Source of the DNA: Lunularia cruciata
Taxonomy: Eukaryota > Streptophyta > Marchantiopsida > Lunulariales > Lunulariaceae
Direction: 5' to 3'
DNA: 64,000 nt
Assembly: GCA_948567375.1 (NCBI GenBank)
Contig: OX419761.1
Coordinates: 46,600,243 to 46,664,242, forward strand
The notes below the pieces were generated by a model. The model had not been told where the DNA came from, did no database searches, and worked only from the letters and a program-made list of their open reading frames with translations. The first letter of the stretch is position 1. Each line of letters starts with the position of its first letter. Both the position numbers and the translations under genes were made by a program. Below are positions 13,139 through 27,086 of this stretch, piece after piece.

Positions 13139-13171
13139 GAGAGCAGTTGCAATGCAATCGCAACTGCTCTC
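13139..13171. repeat. 12-bp inverted repeat at R2 copy edge
   Basis: Arms gagagcagttgc (13,139-13,150) and gcaactgctctc (13,160-13,171) are perfect reverse complements around a 9-base loop, seven bases before an R2 insertion. Significance unknown. Confidence 0.75.
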
Positions 13172-13177
13172 TCATAT

Positions 13178-13928
13178 TATAACTTCTGAGGATAAGAGAC
13201 ATTAAGAGAAACACAAGAGAAGAAACACAAGCTTCCTACTCAATCCTTCAATGCTCCAAAGGAGCACCTTGACTTCATTATATAGCAAAGAGGATTCTCT
13301 CAAAGGAAGCTTCACCTTTGGATCAGATACATGAATAAGTTACTTGGCAGGGAGTTCTACCCTTAGATTAGTTGCATGCATGGATGACATGTCAGTTCTG
13401 GTCCTATCTAGTTGGTCAAACAAGCTTTGACTTTGGGGAATCTTTGCAGAATATTTTGGTAGAAATCTCAAAATTGCATGGGTGGGGTACCATTGGAAAG
13501 CTTTCAATGAGATAAAATAGGAGGAGAGAAGAAGGAAAACAGTCTTTCTTCTTTCCATGGGAGAATTTGCATATTTTTTAGGCCTAATTCATCTGCTTAG
13601 GATTCCATAAATGGCTATGAAGTTTTTAAACTATTTTGGCTCTTGCCCTATTAGTAAAAGTACTCTCTTGGTGATATCTCTATCTCGTCTGCTTAGTCCA
13701 TTATCTATAACATACTTCCAAATGTTACCAAGCCAATTTTCACATCTAAATAGTATATCTAGCTATTGATATATTTTAAGGCTATTTTTACCTCTTGCTC
13801 TATTAATAGAAGTGCTCTTTTTGTGACACATCTATTTGATCCATTTAGCCCATCATACCTAACATCCTTCCAAATGCTTCCAAGTCAATTTCCACTTCTA
13901 GATAACATATATAGTTATTGGTATTACA
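13178..13928 (+). repeat. R2 solo LTR, copy 1 (long form)
   Basis: Starts TATAACTTCTGAGGATAAG (decayed TGTAATATTCCGAGGACAAG) and ends TTGGTATTACA. Flanks CATAT (13,173-13,177) and CGTAT (13,929-13,933) are a probable 5-bp target duplication with one transition. Contains the R2 landmarks tccaaaggagcacctt and ggtcaaacaagctttgac, and carries two tandem copies of the 3' block (the long form). R2 is the LTR family of element E3. Confidence 0.85.
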
Positions 13929-14009
13929 CGTATCTATAAAATAGCTTTTAGTTGTTTGTGACAAAGTTGGATGTTGCTCATTTCATATAAAGCTATTGAT
14001 GGCGTGACT

Positions 14010-14345
14010 CATATGCAAGACAATTTGGTACAAGATATGAGATACAAAGAACAAGGTATGAGAAGCAAAAGAAATGAAGTATGAGAAACAAAGTATGAGG
14101 TTAGGTACAAAAACAAAGTGTGAGAAACAAACAATATGAGGTTGGAGATCAAGTTCAAGTATGAGATATGAGTACAAGACAAGTAGTACGAGGTATGACA
14201 ACAAGACAAGTAGTATGAGGTAGGATACAAGGTATATGAGTATTAGGTCTACAAGGTATACAAGGTCTGAGCACAAGTATGAGGTCCAAGGTGTGAGATT
14301 GAGATGAGTATGAGGTATGAATATGAGATGAATAGTACAAGTCTT
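14010..14345 (+). repeat. Degenerate purine-rich minisatellite
   Basis: About 335 bp composed of variants of gtatgag, acaag and agaaacaaag in irregular alternation (for example gacaagtagtacgaggtatg followed by caagacaagtagtatgagg). The plus strand is nearly all purine plus T. The long open frames on the minus strand here (14.0-14.4 kb, Leu/Ser/Tyr-rich) are products of this composition, not genes. Confidence 0.8.
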
Positions 14346-15767
14346 AATGTCATGACCCACTTTGTTATGAGCCTTAGGTTTTTGTTGCTTTTTGTTGTTT
14401 TTCTTCATATAAATAGTCCAAACTAGACATTTAGAAGTGTCATTTGCAAGAAGTGTGGATTTTTAGGAAGTCATACCCCCACAATATAGAGATATCGGGT
14501 GCCTAAACAAAATAGACTCCCCATGGTTGCACAACAAGGATGGGACCGGACTCATTTCATAGTTGGACTTATTTTGTTTCCATTTGATAGGGCTAACAAA
14601 GAAGCTTTCCCAACAAAACAACCCATTCTATTATGAGGAAGCCCAAAATTTATGAAGTTTTGTGGGATGATGAGGGCCTCAACACTTTTTGACAAAAAGT
14701 ACTTTGCTAATTTCTACCACCATTTTAATATCATATGGAAAGATGTACGCACCGCTAAAGAACCATTGACAACCATTTTGTGCTTGGTCTCACACATGCA
14801 ATTGACAATCATGACCCTTCACCAACCACTAGAATGGAAGGACAGACCTCACCCCATTGAGGCTATAAAAAGGCAAACTCTACCTTATGAGTCAAATCTT
14901 TCTACATTTTTACTTTTTTGATTTTCAATTTTCACTTTTCCTCTTATTGCATTTTTCTCTTTGCAATTGCTATCTCTATGATATCACACAAACACTTTCA
15001 TCATAGATTGTCAAATTATGTTGATATTGTCAAGAGTAGAGCACAAGATGTGAAATGATAAAATGGAATAGAAATCATGTTGTTGTGCAAATTTAAATAT
15101 TCAACCATGATGGGATAAACTCCCAAGAGAGGAATCAAAGTAAACAGGAGCAAGGTGGTAGAAATTTTCAGCAAACTACAAGAGATTTTTTAAATGGGGA
15201 TTATATTGCCAAACCAACCACATCAAAAGAGGAGAATAGACTTCTTACTATGGGATTGGGGTCTCCCGGATGGAGCCATGTTGTAGGAAATTTGTGACAA
15301 TACCAAGAATTTGAGTGGGAATTCCTTATGAGGATGTCCTATGATGTGGAAAAATTATCACTAGCAGTAGATGTTGGGCATGGATTGGTCCTTGTTTGAA
15401 GGAAATTCATGTCAATACCTCACTCGGTTGACCCAACAAACAATTCAAGCATAAAATCAATGACTTATTTGTTGGAGAAAAATCCATGAATAGGTACAAA
15501 ATCAAAAACATGAAGGACTCCACTTCCAATAAGGATAACGGGGTTGTTTATTCAAAACAAAAAAATATAAACTAAAACTAGGTAATCTTCTTCCAACTCA
15601 TACATATAAGCAAAAGCTAGTTAGTTGGACCATGATGTTTGGTGTGCACTTCAAGAGCTTTTGTAGTACATGATGGAAGGTTCTACCACCGTTATGGCTC
15701 CCTCATCATCCACTTCTCCACAGTAATTAACCTCTTGACATACAAGGAGAAGGAGACGTTCTTGTCC
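14346..15767. other. Spacer with a TATA-like element, no gene
   Basis: No domain was recognised. A CTATAAAAAGGC string at 14,862-14,873 followed by a pyrimidine-rich tract (about 14,900-14,985) has the look of a retroelement U3/R promoter or a dead gene promoter. The open frame at 14,652-14,921 overlaps it and has no recognisable domain. 14,940-15,767 has no recognisable content. Confidence 0.35.
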
Positions 15768-16458
15768 TATAACACCCACTTGTGCATGTGTGTGGTATTG
15801 TGATATTTAGCTTGGTATTACAAGTACTTGAGAGATACTATTTATATAGAGATAAAGGATGGTTCTAGATTAATCATGATTAGCTAGAGTTAGTCATAGA
15901 TAAGATAGAGGGGACCTTACTTTAGAGGAAGTGGAAAAGATGAGCACCACTATTTTGGATTCTAGTGTGTTGACTTGGTATTATTCCTAGGTGTTTGGCT
16001 TTGAGGAAAGAGTTGAGAACTCTTGGGCCTGTAAGCCTTTTTGTTTTGGATTCTTCTATAGTCCATGGATAGCCCATGTGAAAGAATCCTTGACTTAGTG
16101 GTTAGGTCAAGATAAGACCACATGCTTAGGGGAATATGCCCATGTGAATGGATATTCCTTTCTATTTTTTGACTTTACTTGAATTTTAGTCGAGTAACTT
16201 GAGTTACTACGGTATTAGCAACTTTAGTGTGTAACTATTTCACAAGTATATAAACAAGGGGTGAGGAGGTACTGATCATCCTTTCATTTGCAACTATCTT
16301 TCTCTCATTGAGTTCTCTAGTGAGCAATGTCTTGAATCTTGGAGTGTTAGCCTTGGAGGAGTATGAGGGATTTGGGATTCCTTGCCTTCTTAGTCCATGG
16401 TGCGCTACCATAATAGCCATCAAAGGTTCATCCTGAGTGAGAGACAGGCCGGCTTACA
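15768..16458 (+). repeat. R1 solo-LTR-like repeat, copy 3
   Basis: Starts TATAACACCCACTTGTGC and ends GGCCGGCTTACA, a close relative of copies 1 and 5 in the opposite orientation. Flanks TGTCC (15,763-15,767) and TTCCC (16,459-16,463) are at best a mutated duplication, unlike the GACCT/AGGTC seen at other copies. Confidence 0.8.
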
Positions 16459-16688
16459 TTCCCACCTACATCATCCAACTTACTTTAGCAAAGAACTCGA
16501 CATGCCAAGGAGATCACCAAATACCATGAGTCAGACAAATAATATGCTCAAACCATGACACTTTTGCAAGTGGTGGAGAAAAAAAACTCCATTAAAATTT
16601 GGAAAAAGACTCCAATTGCCCATAATAAAATTCAAGTTTTGAAGGATCCAAAACAATTGCATGAGTTGGAATCTTTGTTGAAAGATAG

Positions 16689-17428
16689 TGTAATATTCCG
16701 AGGACAAGAGAAGAGAAAAAACACAGATTGCACACTCAAACATTCGATGCCCCAAAGGAGCACCTTCTCTTTATTATATAGACAAAGAGGATCTCCTCCA
16801 AGGAAGCTCCACCATAGGATTAGGGACACAGATAGGTGACATGTCAGCAAGCTCCACCCTTGGATTACTTACTTGGATGGGTGAACTGTCTGGTCTAGGT
16901 CCTATCTGGTTGGTCAAACAAGCTTTGACCGGAGGGAATCTTTTAGGGAATCTTCCTGTAGGAATCTCAGAATCACGTGAGGAAGGTACCGTTGGAAAGC
17001 TCTCGACAAGACAAAGAAGTGGGGAGGGAAGGCCAGCACTTCCTCCGTTGGGGGGGGGAATCTGCACATTTCCGAGGCCTAATTCATCCGTTTAGGCCTC
17101 CAAAATTGCCTTCAAAGATTTCATGCATATTTCGGTTCCTAATCTATTAGTAGAAGTCCCCTTTTGGTGATACCTCTTTCTGATCTGTTTAGTCCATCAT
17201 GTGTAACATACTTCCAGATGTTACCAAACCAATTCTCACCTTTAAATCATATGTCTAGCTATTGGTTCTAAGGTTCTCAAGTCTATTTCGGTTTCTGCCC
17301 TATTAGTAGAAATACTCTTTTGGTGATACTTCTATCTGATCTATTTTGACCATCATGTATAACATCATTCTAGATGTTACCAAACCAAATTTCACATCTA
17401 GATCATATGGCTAACCCTTGGTATTACA
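16689..17428 (+). repeat. R2 solo LTR, copy 2 (long form, best preserved)
   Basis: 740 bp from TGTAATATTCCGAGG to CTTGGTATTACA, with inverted termini TGTAATA/TATTACA and a perfect target duplication GATAG (16,684-16,688 and 17,429-17,433). It keeps more CpG than the other copies. The 3' half has a tandem duplication of roughly 165 bp (blocks starting near 17,120 and 17,285). Open frames on both strands inside it are not genes. Confidence 0.92.
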
Positions 17429-17433
17429 GATAG

Positions 17434-19500
17434 CGGGAGTAAAGTTGCATTGTATAATTGACTTGGGAGGGATATCCATTGCAAGGAAAGGAGGCAGCAA
17501 AGAAAAAAAATGTTGGGATTGCCTAAAGAGAAAAATCAAGGAGCAAGGATTCCTCCATATGAATCTCATATCCCATAATAGACAAAAATAAAGTAGAACC
17601 AAATAACAAGACACAATCATTGCTCTTGCATAACAAAAAGGGAATGCATACAATAGGCAAGAGGAAGAAGATAGTTGTAGAGTCTAACTCCCCAACTATG
17701 GCTTCACCTCAAAGGAAGATTCACACTATGAGATGAAATGGAGGATAAAACAAACCTGCCCTATGGAAAATGTCATTAAGTGCACCAAATATAACAAGAT
17801 GGGAACATCTTGCCAAATCTCAACAAAACTTGAGGAACAAATGCCATTTTGCCTAGTATGTGATACAAGTGAACAAGGGTGACATCATTGAGGTGATACC
17901 ACCACTCCAACCAAAAAAAATGAGGTGAGCAAGAATGAGTGAGCAATCTCAACTCACAGAGCAAAGGAGGCAATCGCCCCAAGCTATGACTAGAACCTTG
18001 CACCTTAAATGACGAAGACCATATAAAGACAACCAAGCAAGGATGGCAATTCTCTACCTTGGCTTACGGTGACTTGCACCATTCACACCATGATGTCAGC
18101 AATGGAAGCATTGGAAGAGCTTCTATTGATATGCCAAAAGTTGAATCCAAAGATAAAGGAACCAATAGCCCTTATCCACCACTTACATCACCTAATCCAA
18201 CCCAAACAAAAAAAAGGATAAGGAAAATGAGAAGTGTTTGGAGGAGTTCCAAAGGGAGGAAAAAAAATGGTAGGAGTATGAGAAGCTTATCAATGGCTTA
18301 AATAAAGAGCTTGATGATTATAGCCTACAGGTCTACTACCAAAGAACTAAGCACAAGGAGGGTATTTGAGATTGAGAAGACAAATTTGTAGCACTACAAA
18401 GCAAGCTAGAGATTGTTCAAGGGGAGTCAAAGGAAATGGAGACCCAATATAGTAATATAAAGTAGTTGATTGACCTCCATATCTCCAACATATTTAGCAA
18501 TTAGCAACCTCAAACAATAATAGGAGAAAGTGTTGGAACAAGACAAGGGGATTTGTCAAGAAATGACCTATGAATTGAGTGCCAAAAAAACCAAATGGGA
18601 GAACAAATGGTCTATGCTACTCACCACAATTGGTCATATGACCACTCAATTACTTAGTCAACTAAGACGCATGGCCACAAAACCTCCCAAAAAATGAAGT
18701 GAAGGACTTGTGCACTCAAAGTAGCACATTGGAGAGGAAGATGTGCTAAAAAAACCACTCAAATGTTGTCTACAAAACTCTAGAGCCACGCTAATGCCAA
18801 GTTCAAGAAAACTTGGTCCAACTTTGGAAAAAATCATGGATGGCTATTGGAAGGAGCTTGCAGACCTTATTTACATCTACCAAGGAGCTTAGAGTTTGAC
18901 CCAAGTGCCACCTACTTCCCCTACCAGAAAATAACAATGGGAGCCTCTTCTTACAAAGGTAGTTGTGGTCATTTTTGTTGTTTAAAAAGGAGACATCATT
19001 TTGTACATACTATCACATTTTTCATTTTTTTAGCATTAGGAAGTTTGTAGATGTATATAATTTGTAAATGGGTATCCAAGTTGGATCAATGCATAGTAAT
19101 AGTTTTTTAATAGTAGATGACCTCTGATTTGGTTGACTACAACCATGGCTACCTACCACTAGGTTTAGGGTTAGGATAAGGTATGATCAAGATTCAGTAG
19201 TTAGATGTACTTAGGAAGTTTCCATTCATTGTAGTTGTTGGATCTTTTCATTGCCAAGTAGGAAATATAAAAGGCTTAGGCATGATGTTCACTGGGTCCA
19301 TTTGGTGCATTCTTCTTTTGCAAGTAAATACAAATTTTATACCATCAAGACTCATGAGTTGGTGTTTACATATTAGTTTGCACTCTGAATGGATGATGCT
19401 ATGCTCAACTAGTTTAGGAGTGACAAATATTGAAGGACAAACCCAAGCTTTGGAGGACGATGGCATATTTGTGTGGGATTAGAGAGTGGCTCTTTGGGAG
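17434..19500 (+). pseudogene. R6 copy a: degenerate coiled-coil coding remnant
   Basis: Fragments of a charged, coiled-coil-like protein run in changing frames. One at 18,059-18,301 contains TKKRIRKMRSVWRSS. Another near 18,270-18,480 (YEKLINGLNKELDDYSLQVYY, split by stops, then ALQSKLEIVQGESKEMETQY) is the clearest. The 3' block (19,250-19,440: atgttcactgggtcc, tttggtgcattctt, ataccatcaagactca) is homologous to 24,800-24,950, tying it to R6 copy b. No enzyme domain is visible, and the function is unknown. Confidence 0.45.
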
Positions 19501-22000
19501 TTTGGCTAGAGTCATGAATGATAAAAAATAAGCCCGTATGGCCTCAGTGTCTTGTCACTTCACCTATGAGATAAGATTGAGTAGCACAAATCATTTTTGA
19601 CTCCCATAACCTTGTGTCTTTTGGGAAGGTAGAACATGCCATTATGATTGTAGTCTTTAGAGTTATGTAAATTCTAAAACCTCTTCTACCCAATTTAGTT
19701 TACAAAATTTATCAGACTTCCTTCATGTGGTATTGTAGTGGTATACTTTTTATTTGACTTGTGGTGGGGGTATTGCATGAATCATAGCTCCTACAAATCT
19801 TACCTTGGTAGTTTGAGGCTCAAACAAAAGGCATGAAGCAAATCATGAACAAAGAGGCTTTAGAACAAGCGACCTTTGTTTGGAATGAACCCACCCCTTC
19901 TCAAGAATACTCTAGATTTGACCCTTTAGCACATGAGAGAATAGGTTTCTAAGCATTTTGTAGTGTCATTTGTTTAGATGAAATTACTCTCTTTTAGGAA
20001 TGATGTTGCCCAGGATTCTAAACACAAAATAATAGATTGTCTTCATTGTGACCTTGTCTATCTTTTTTTAGCCATTTCTAACCCATATCCTCAAGAGAAC
20101 TTCCCATTCTTACCAATTATACTATAGTGAGCTGACACTAAGCTACCACACTTAGTATGGGATGATATTAGAGACAAGAAACAAATGCAAGGTTACAAAC
20201 AAGAAATGAAGTATGATGTATAAGGTACAAGGTGTGGGCTAACATCAAAAGGGTTGATACTTCATATGGTTGTAACTTTTGCTACATACCTCCAAACACT
20301 ACGATTTTAGTGTCAATAGAAAAACCTTGTGAAGCTGCTCTTAATGGAATAATGGTCTCCCCATTTGAAATACTAACCATATAAATATCAAAATGAAGAA
20401 CCATTAAAGTTGAATGTTCCAAGTTGAACGTTGATAAAGATCTTCAAGTCCACCTCCTTCATACCTTGGTGTATGCAAGGATGAAGCTAAATAATACCAT
20501 GTTGAGTTATTTCTTACCTAAACATAATATTATGTTTCCTTTTTCTTCCCAAAAGTAGAAAAATTGGAACAAAATTGTACTCTTGAGAATTAGTAAGGCA
20601 TGACAATAGTTTTCATTGTGAAGCGTCTTGTTTGGAATTGATTAAATTATCACCTTTAAGAAATAGTTGGAATTGGTTCTTATTAAAAATGATATTTGCA
20701 TTCTCTATTTACAATAGTGCACCATAGTTTGTGACATTACACTCTTTTGGGAGTCATTCCTACCAAAGAAGTTAAATAAGTAACAATAAAGAACTACCAA
20801 TTGTGACACTTCTATTCAAATCTGGCCATCTCAAACCCATATGATCAAGGAAAAAACTTGCTTCTTGACATTATCCTACTTTTTGGACATAATGTTATCA
20901 CAATCCTACTTCAATATAAATGTTCTTAAAATCTCGTAGCCTAATATAATGCAATCAAATTTTTAGTAGGATATCCATTGAGTAGCAAACAATGAAATAT
21001 TAGATTTTTCCTCTTATTTAGTTATGCTAACTTAGTTAGATATACCTCTAGCTTTATTATTACTAAATCCATCTAGTTATAAATAATTCAAAACCACCAT
21101 ACTACTAGTGAGCATCCTTGAGTGTTGTAAATCTCCTTCTTCATTCATCTTTAGTCACTTGGTGGTAGAAATACTCAAGAGTTGTTGAGTTGCTTCACAA
21201 CTCAAGAATTGTCAATCATGCTTCTTTTATGTCCCCTAAAAGATACAACTATAGTGACCTGGTTTTTCCTTAATGAAGTGAAATTCTTTTTTTGTTTAAA
21301 AATTGTAACATAACAATAAGTAGTTTAGTACTTAGGTGAAAAAAACAAAATTTATTTATTTTCAACCTTGTAATATGTCTTGGATGATGTACTTTGCCAT
21401 ATGGGTCTTGAGGACAAGGTACATGACCACTCTTACCCCAAGCAGCCAACTCATTATGAAGGTCATACATCTTGGTGTTGTAATCACAACCATATGATAA
21501 TAGTTTGTAACCTTTGTTTCTACAAACCTCATGGTCTTCATAGTTACAAGTTGAAAGATAATACAAAGTCAAGAATCATGATGAATGATATGAATTCTCT
21601 TAGACAAGGAAAACAAGCATGAGATCACAAGTTTAGGGTTTAGGTACATCAACTATTGCACATTCATGCAGCCAAGTGTTGATGCAAACATTCAATTGGT
21701 ATGATTGCTCCACCAAAGAAAACAAATCTGAACCATTTGCCTCAACTAAAATGCTTTCATGCCAAATGTGTGACATTACCACCAATTGTCAAAGTAGTAC
21801 ACCCCAAATATAAAATGGATACTTTTGCTATAAGGTAGAACTTTTGGCAAATTCTCTCATTCTATTGCCTCATTTTTGTAGGATCTTGATTTTGATGGTT
21901 GTGCATTTTGAGAGTCTATTTGACAGGTTAATTTTGGGAAGGTAATTTCTCATATTAGTGTGCAACAATGAGTGTAAAAATAGTAATAGATGAGAGAGGC
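19501..22000. other. Spacer with dispersed repeat blocks, no gene
   Basis: No coding domain was recognised. 20,020-20,165 matches 11,985-12,130 in inverted orientation. 20,640-20,900 (gtgcaccatagtttgtgac, then gaagttaaataagtaac) resembles 25,980-26,220 (gtgcaccaagtgtggtgat, then gaggctaaataaaaaac). Short open frames such as 21,380-21,622 lack recognisable motifs. Confidence 0.45.
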
Positions 22001-25000
22001 AAGAGGGAAAAACAAGAACTTCATGTGATCATTAGCAAGACAATGGACATCTTTGAGTGAGAACTACATCAATGAGTCAAGTACATTCAAAGTAGAAAGA
22101 TAGAAATCTTGTTATATGATTGGATCCTCTCAAATTTTTCCATGCTAAAAGATATATGTAGTGATTGTGAGCAATAAATTCTTGAGAGGCAATCCTACCA
22201 CTTGGACAAAAGATGATTGACAATGGGTTCTTGGACATAAAACTTCCTTGTTCAATCAAATTTTCATAAATACCTAGCATGGTCATCCTAGTCCAAAACT
22301 CAGAGCCAAGATAGACAACTCATTTAAAGAAGCAAAAGTTATTAATGGCCACTATGTAGACTTCCTAAATGATCTTGTCTATTGAGTCATTATAGAAACT
22401 ATCATAAAGTTGTTCAAGTCTGAAAAAATTTCTTATGTAAACTTGAACCAAGCCATCTTTTTTCAACTCCTCCACAAGAAAAAACTAGTGAGTTGGGCAT
22501 GGATGTTTTGTGAATGAGTGGCAAAGTTAGTAAAAGAAATGAAGAAGCAAGGAAGCATTACTATCATATTTCCATTTTTACATTAGTAAGGACCTCCTTA
22601 TGGAGATGAAAATTAAGAAGTATCTGAGTCATTTTTATTATCTCAACTACTTCTTGTCACACCCTTATGCCCAAAAGGAGATAGAAAAATACAAGGCAAC
22701 CAAGAAATAGTATGCAAGTACAAGGAATTTTGTCAAAGTAGGCAAATCATACAACATGGCAAATTTTTGTAAGAATATAACTATTATACGACCCAATATC
22801 CAAGGATCTAAGAAGCCAAAACAAACCATCCAAATAATAGACATATCCTTAGGAGAAAATAGAAGCTGAGGAGAAATGAGAGTAACATGGACAATAATGA
22901 CAAGATAAACAAGATAAGAAACTAAGGTTCACAAACCACATTTGAATATGAGAGAGTTGCTTCAATCCACAACTAGGGATCAAGGAATGACAATTTGTTT
23001 ACTTGTATTTTGTCACCCAAAAAGATGAATGTTAGAAATATGAACAACAAAGCACAATAGTTTCAAATGGCAAATGAAGGCAAATATCATGGTAAGTCTT
23101 TATCCAAGGAAGAAATGACAAGGATGAAAAGAAGCCCTATTTCCAACTTGAGAAAGAAACCAAATGAGTGGGAAATAGTGCTAACCTTGTTTTTAAATGC
23201 CCTAGGATTTAAAGCCAGATCATTTTTGGAGGTGCTAGTCATCATCTTGAGAACCATACAAAAAAACCAAACCTTGTTACAAAGAATGTGGTTTGGATAA
23301 GGAACCACCCATGGTGGCAGAAGTCCTCATAACAAAGGAGGAGAGTCCATCAGAGGATGCTTACATGATGGCCAAAATACAAATAAAGCCATTGATATGG
23401 CCACAACACCTAAATAAAAGAATGATCATCAAGATCAGCCTGTAGAGCAATGGCTGGATAACAAAGATCAGGCAAAGAACGCCATCATGATGAAGGACAT
23501 ACTATAACATCTGAAATGCAAAAGCAACTCTCTATTGTGGTTGATGGCAATAAACACTATCAATATGGTTATGCTAACAATGGAGGTCTTGGAGAATTCA
23601 ATGGCATTCTGTCATGAACTAGATCCTATGGTTAAAAACCTAGTAATACTTGTACAAAACCTACATGATCTCGCTCAAATGATGGCAAAAGATAAGGCCG
23701 TACTTTGTATCAATATTGATCGAATCAAATGAGAGCTCAAGATAGAACTATACAAGTGCAAAGAGAATGATTGTATGTTGGAGGAATCTCAAAAGGGAGA
23801 GCTTGCATGACAAGAGCAACATGAAGTGGTCTTCAAATGCTTTCAAGCAAACGTTGCTACTTTCAACAATAGGTCTCCAAAAAAGAAGCCCAATACAAAG
23901 ACCAAATAAGGTTACATGATGAAGAGGTGATGACACTACATATAAACTTGGAGGAGGCCATAACCAAGACAACTGTAGCCAAAGTATGCTACAAGAACTA
24001 CAAGGGGGTTATCAATATTTTTGTGTAGGAACTCACTATGCCTAATGCTAAAAAGAAAAAGAAGACAAGTTGAAAGCCAAGCTTTGTGACAAGTTGACAA
24101 AGGAACTCCAAAGTGAGCATACAAACCTAGAAAATGAATGAGTGTGTCTACTTTTGACAATGAAGCACATTGCCTCTCAACTCCATGGGTAGTTGGATAT
24201 GGATTTTATTTGAGTAATCAAGCATACAAAGTTTAAAGAATTCAAGATGCATATCAATGTGTTGGAAAGGAAGGTATATACAAATGAACAACTCATGCAT
24301 TCATAGTCAAGTTACAAGCCCACTCCATGACTAAGTTTCAAGAAGCAATGACTCATTTTAGATGAGCCATTGAAGGTTACATAAAGGAGCTTGTAGAGCT
24401 CATTTGACTATGTAAAGGAGAAGGAAGTTCATCCCAAGCATCATCAGATCAGCAAAGAAATGAGTAATTATTTTGTAAGAACAATCTGCAAGCAACTTTG
24501 TACACAAAGACTCATCTTGTAGTTAGGATATGATAGGTTTTGTAGTTGTAGCCTAAGGTCCTTCATATCTACACATACTTTGTACATAGCTAGCTAGACT
24601 ATGATACAAAGGTCTTGTGCTTGCATGTTACCTCCAAGACCAAATTGTGTAAATGACAAGAAGTGGAGGTGGTTGCTCCACGTGGGCCGTGCCTACTTCA
24701 GATTAGATTATGATAAGATAAGATTAGTGAGGTATATATGTAAATATAAGATCTTAAAGACATTGGAGCCATTTGATTCCTTTGGCAGCCAAGTAGTACA
24801 TGTGTAAAAGACTTATTCCCAATGTTCACCATGCTCCTTTGGTACATTCTTTTATTGTTAGCAAAAAAAGTTCATACCATCAAAGTTAAGCATGTGTATA
24901 TGTGTTTACACTTTGTATGAATGGTCATTGGATTGGTTAAGCCAAAGTGAGGAATCTTGGAAGTAGGAGAAAATACACTTGAGTGAGCAATCTCATTCAT
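22001..25000 (+). pseudogene. R6 copy b: degenerate coiled-coil coding remnant
   Basis: Coding-like fragments extend from about 22,330 (FKEAKVINGHYVDFLNDLVY) through 23,067-23,300 (ANEGKYHGKSLSKEEMTRMK) to a charged, heptad-like region at 24,000-24,450 (KLKAKLCDKLTKELQSEH, TNLENE). Stops and frameshifts are frequent. The downstream block at 24,800-24,950 is homologous to 19,250-19,440. It is the longest example of this family in the window and the best place to reconstruct what the family is; no known domain was recognised. Confidence 0.45.
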
Positions 25001-25148
25001 GTTTGACTAGAGCATCACATATAGGAGCTCTAAAAGATAAAGGATGATACATTGAGTAGTATCATATAGTACTTAGATATTGATAGTTAAGCAATATCAT
25101 CCATTAATGACTCTTATGAAGTAGTAACTTTTAGGAAGTGTAGAATAA

Positions 25149-25717
25149 TATAATGTTCCAAGGACAAAAGAACACAAAGCTTCACACTCAAAACTCGATG
25201 CCCCAAAGGAGCACAAGGTCTTTATTATACAGCAAAGAGGATTCTCTTAAAGGAAGTCCCATCCTTGGATCAGATACATGGATAGGTGATATGTAAAGAA
25301 GCTATACCCTTACATTAGTTGCATGCATGAATGACATGTTAATTTTGATCCTATCTGGTTGGTCAAACAAGCTTTGACCCAAAGGAATCTTTAGGGAATC
25401 TTCTTGTAAGAATCTCAAATTTGCATGGATGAAGTACTATTGGAGAGCTCTTGATGAGGCAAATACGGAGGAGGGAAGGCCAACATTTTCTTCCCTATGG
25501 CCAAGGATTGGTACATCTTTTAGGCCTAATTCATCCGTTTAAGACTCCAAATTTTACTTTGAAGTTTTCAAGCTATTTTTGGCTCCTACACTACTAGTAG
25601 AAGTACTCTTTTGGTGATACCTCTATTTGATATACTTAGTTTATCATATATAATATCCTTCTAGATGTTACAAAGCCAAATTTCACCTTTAGATGATATG
25701 TCTAGCTCAGTATTACA
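25149..25717 (+). repeat. R2 solo LTR, copy 3 (short form)
   Basis: 569 bp from TATAATGTTCCAAGG to CAGTATTACA, with flanks AATAA (25,144-25,148) and AATAC (25,718-25,722) as a probable target duplication. It has only one copy of the 3' block that is duplicated in the long form. Confidence 0.85.
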
Positions 25718-27086
25718 AATACTACTTTGTGATGGTAGTTTGTTAAAGTGATAGGACCTTCAAGAAACTTCTACCTCCTTTTTTATGCATATTCTAGTAT
25801 CTAGTGCTTAGTGTCTCAAAATAGAGTTAACATTGTACAACTATGAACTCAACAAAGCATACAACAAACATAGTTGATCCAAGAGACTCAACAACACCAT
25901 CATAGAACCTATTGGGCCAACAAAATACAAGGACTATCATAAGAAAAGTGATCATAAAAAGATGTTATCAATGAGTCATCACATTTAGGAATCATTTGGA
26001 TTAGATTTGTAGTTAGCATGGTTACTTTTGAATTCTCTTTTTGTAGTGCACCAAGTGTGGTGATATTAAACTCATGGGAATAACTTGGCACAAGAGGCTA
26101 AATAAAAAACAATAGATGGTCATCATTATGACACTTTACTGTGGTTTTAGTAATTTCCAACTCGTATTCTTTTGGGACCAGTTGGTTCATATCACATTAT
26201 TACAAATTTGAATGACACTCTATCATAACAACAATTTTGAATACTTCTTCAGTCCTCAAGTCACCCTTTGAATTGTGTTAGTCATTGTATACTTGATATA
26301 CATATTTTTTGGTTTAAAAAAAAGAATTACATGTATAATAGACAAGTTCATTGATTCTTAATCCATACGTCTAGTTTAGTAAAACATTGACTTCTAAACC
26401 ACCTAAACTTTGGTACAAGATAACACTTTGGGTGTTCAAATATTTCTAAATGTTTGAGCTTGCTCATCGCTTTGATACATCCTTACTAAACACTAATGAG
26501 CATTACACACATGCCACTTGCATTGCCTTATTGTCCATATCATCCAAAGTCATATATTAGAAGTCAACTTTTGCTCAAATAACAGTCTCATGAATAAAAA
26601 GCATGTTCTTCTCATTGAACATGTATGTTTCATGCAGACAAAGAATTTTATGGTACAAACAACCTCTTGAATTAACATTTATCTAGATAGGTGTCATGTT
26701 TATATGGACTTCAAACTCCCATACAGGACTTTGTGTAAAACAAGTATCCTTTTGGTATAACAAAACCAAAGTTTTGCATTTTATTTAGTTGTAGTTTAAA
26801 ATTTAAAGATTATATAAATATTATACTTATCTTATCTAATTTCCATGAAATAAAATAACTTTGAATTGAAAATTTTAAAGTTTCTAAACACAATAATAGT
26901 CTTGAGAGTTGCAAGTGCATACAATTTTCCAATTGTATAAGTGTTGTTGTTGTGTTGATGAAGAAGAGTTTCTTTATGATGGTTGATAAAAGGGAAAGAC
27001 TTACCTTCTATACTCTGAATCCAATGTTTTTAAATATTATGCAAAATTATTTGAAATCAATGATATTCATATATGCACTTTTGTAT
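25718..27086. other. Spacer with dispersed repeat block, no gene
   Basis: 25,980-26,220 resembles 20,640-20,900 and, more weakly, 12,000-12,130. The remainder is AT-rich with no recognisable coding or RNA feature. Confidence 0.4.

Noticed and set aside
13983..14408. Minus-strand ORF of 141 codons, Leu/Ser/Tyr-rich, resembling a membrane protein
   Set aside because: It is the translation of a degenerate purine-rich minisatellite; apparent hydrophobicity is compositional.
14862..14873. TATA-like CTATAAAAAGGC as promoter of a host gene
   Set aside because: No downstream coding region is recognisable; more likely a dead retroelement promoter.
16774..17095. ORFs on both strands inside the R2 solo LTR
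   Set aside because: They lie wholly in a repeat with LTR termini and target duplication and are not kept open in other copies.
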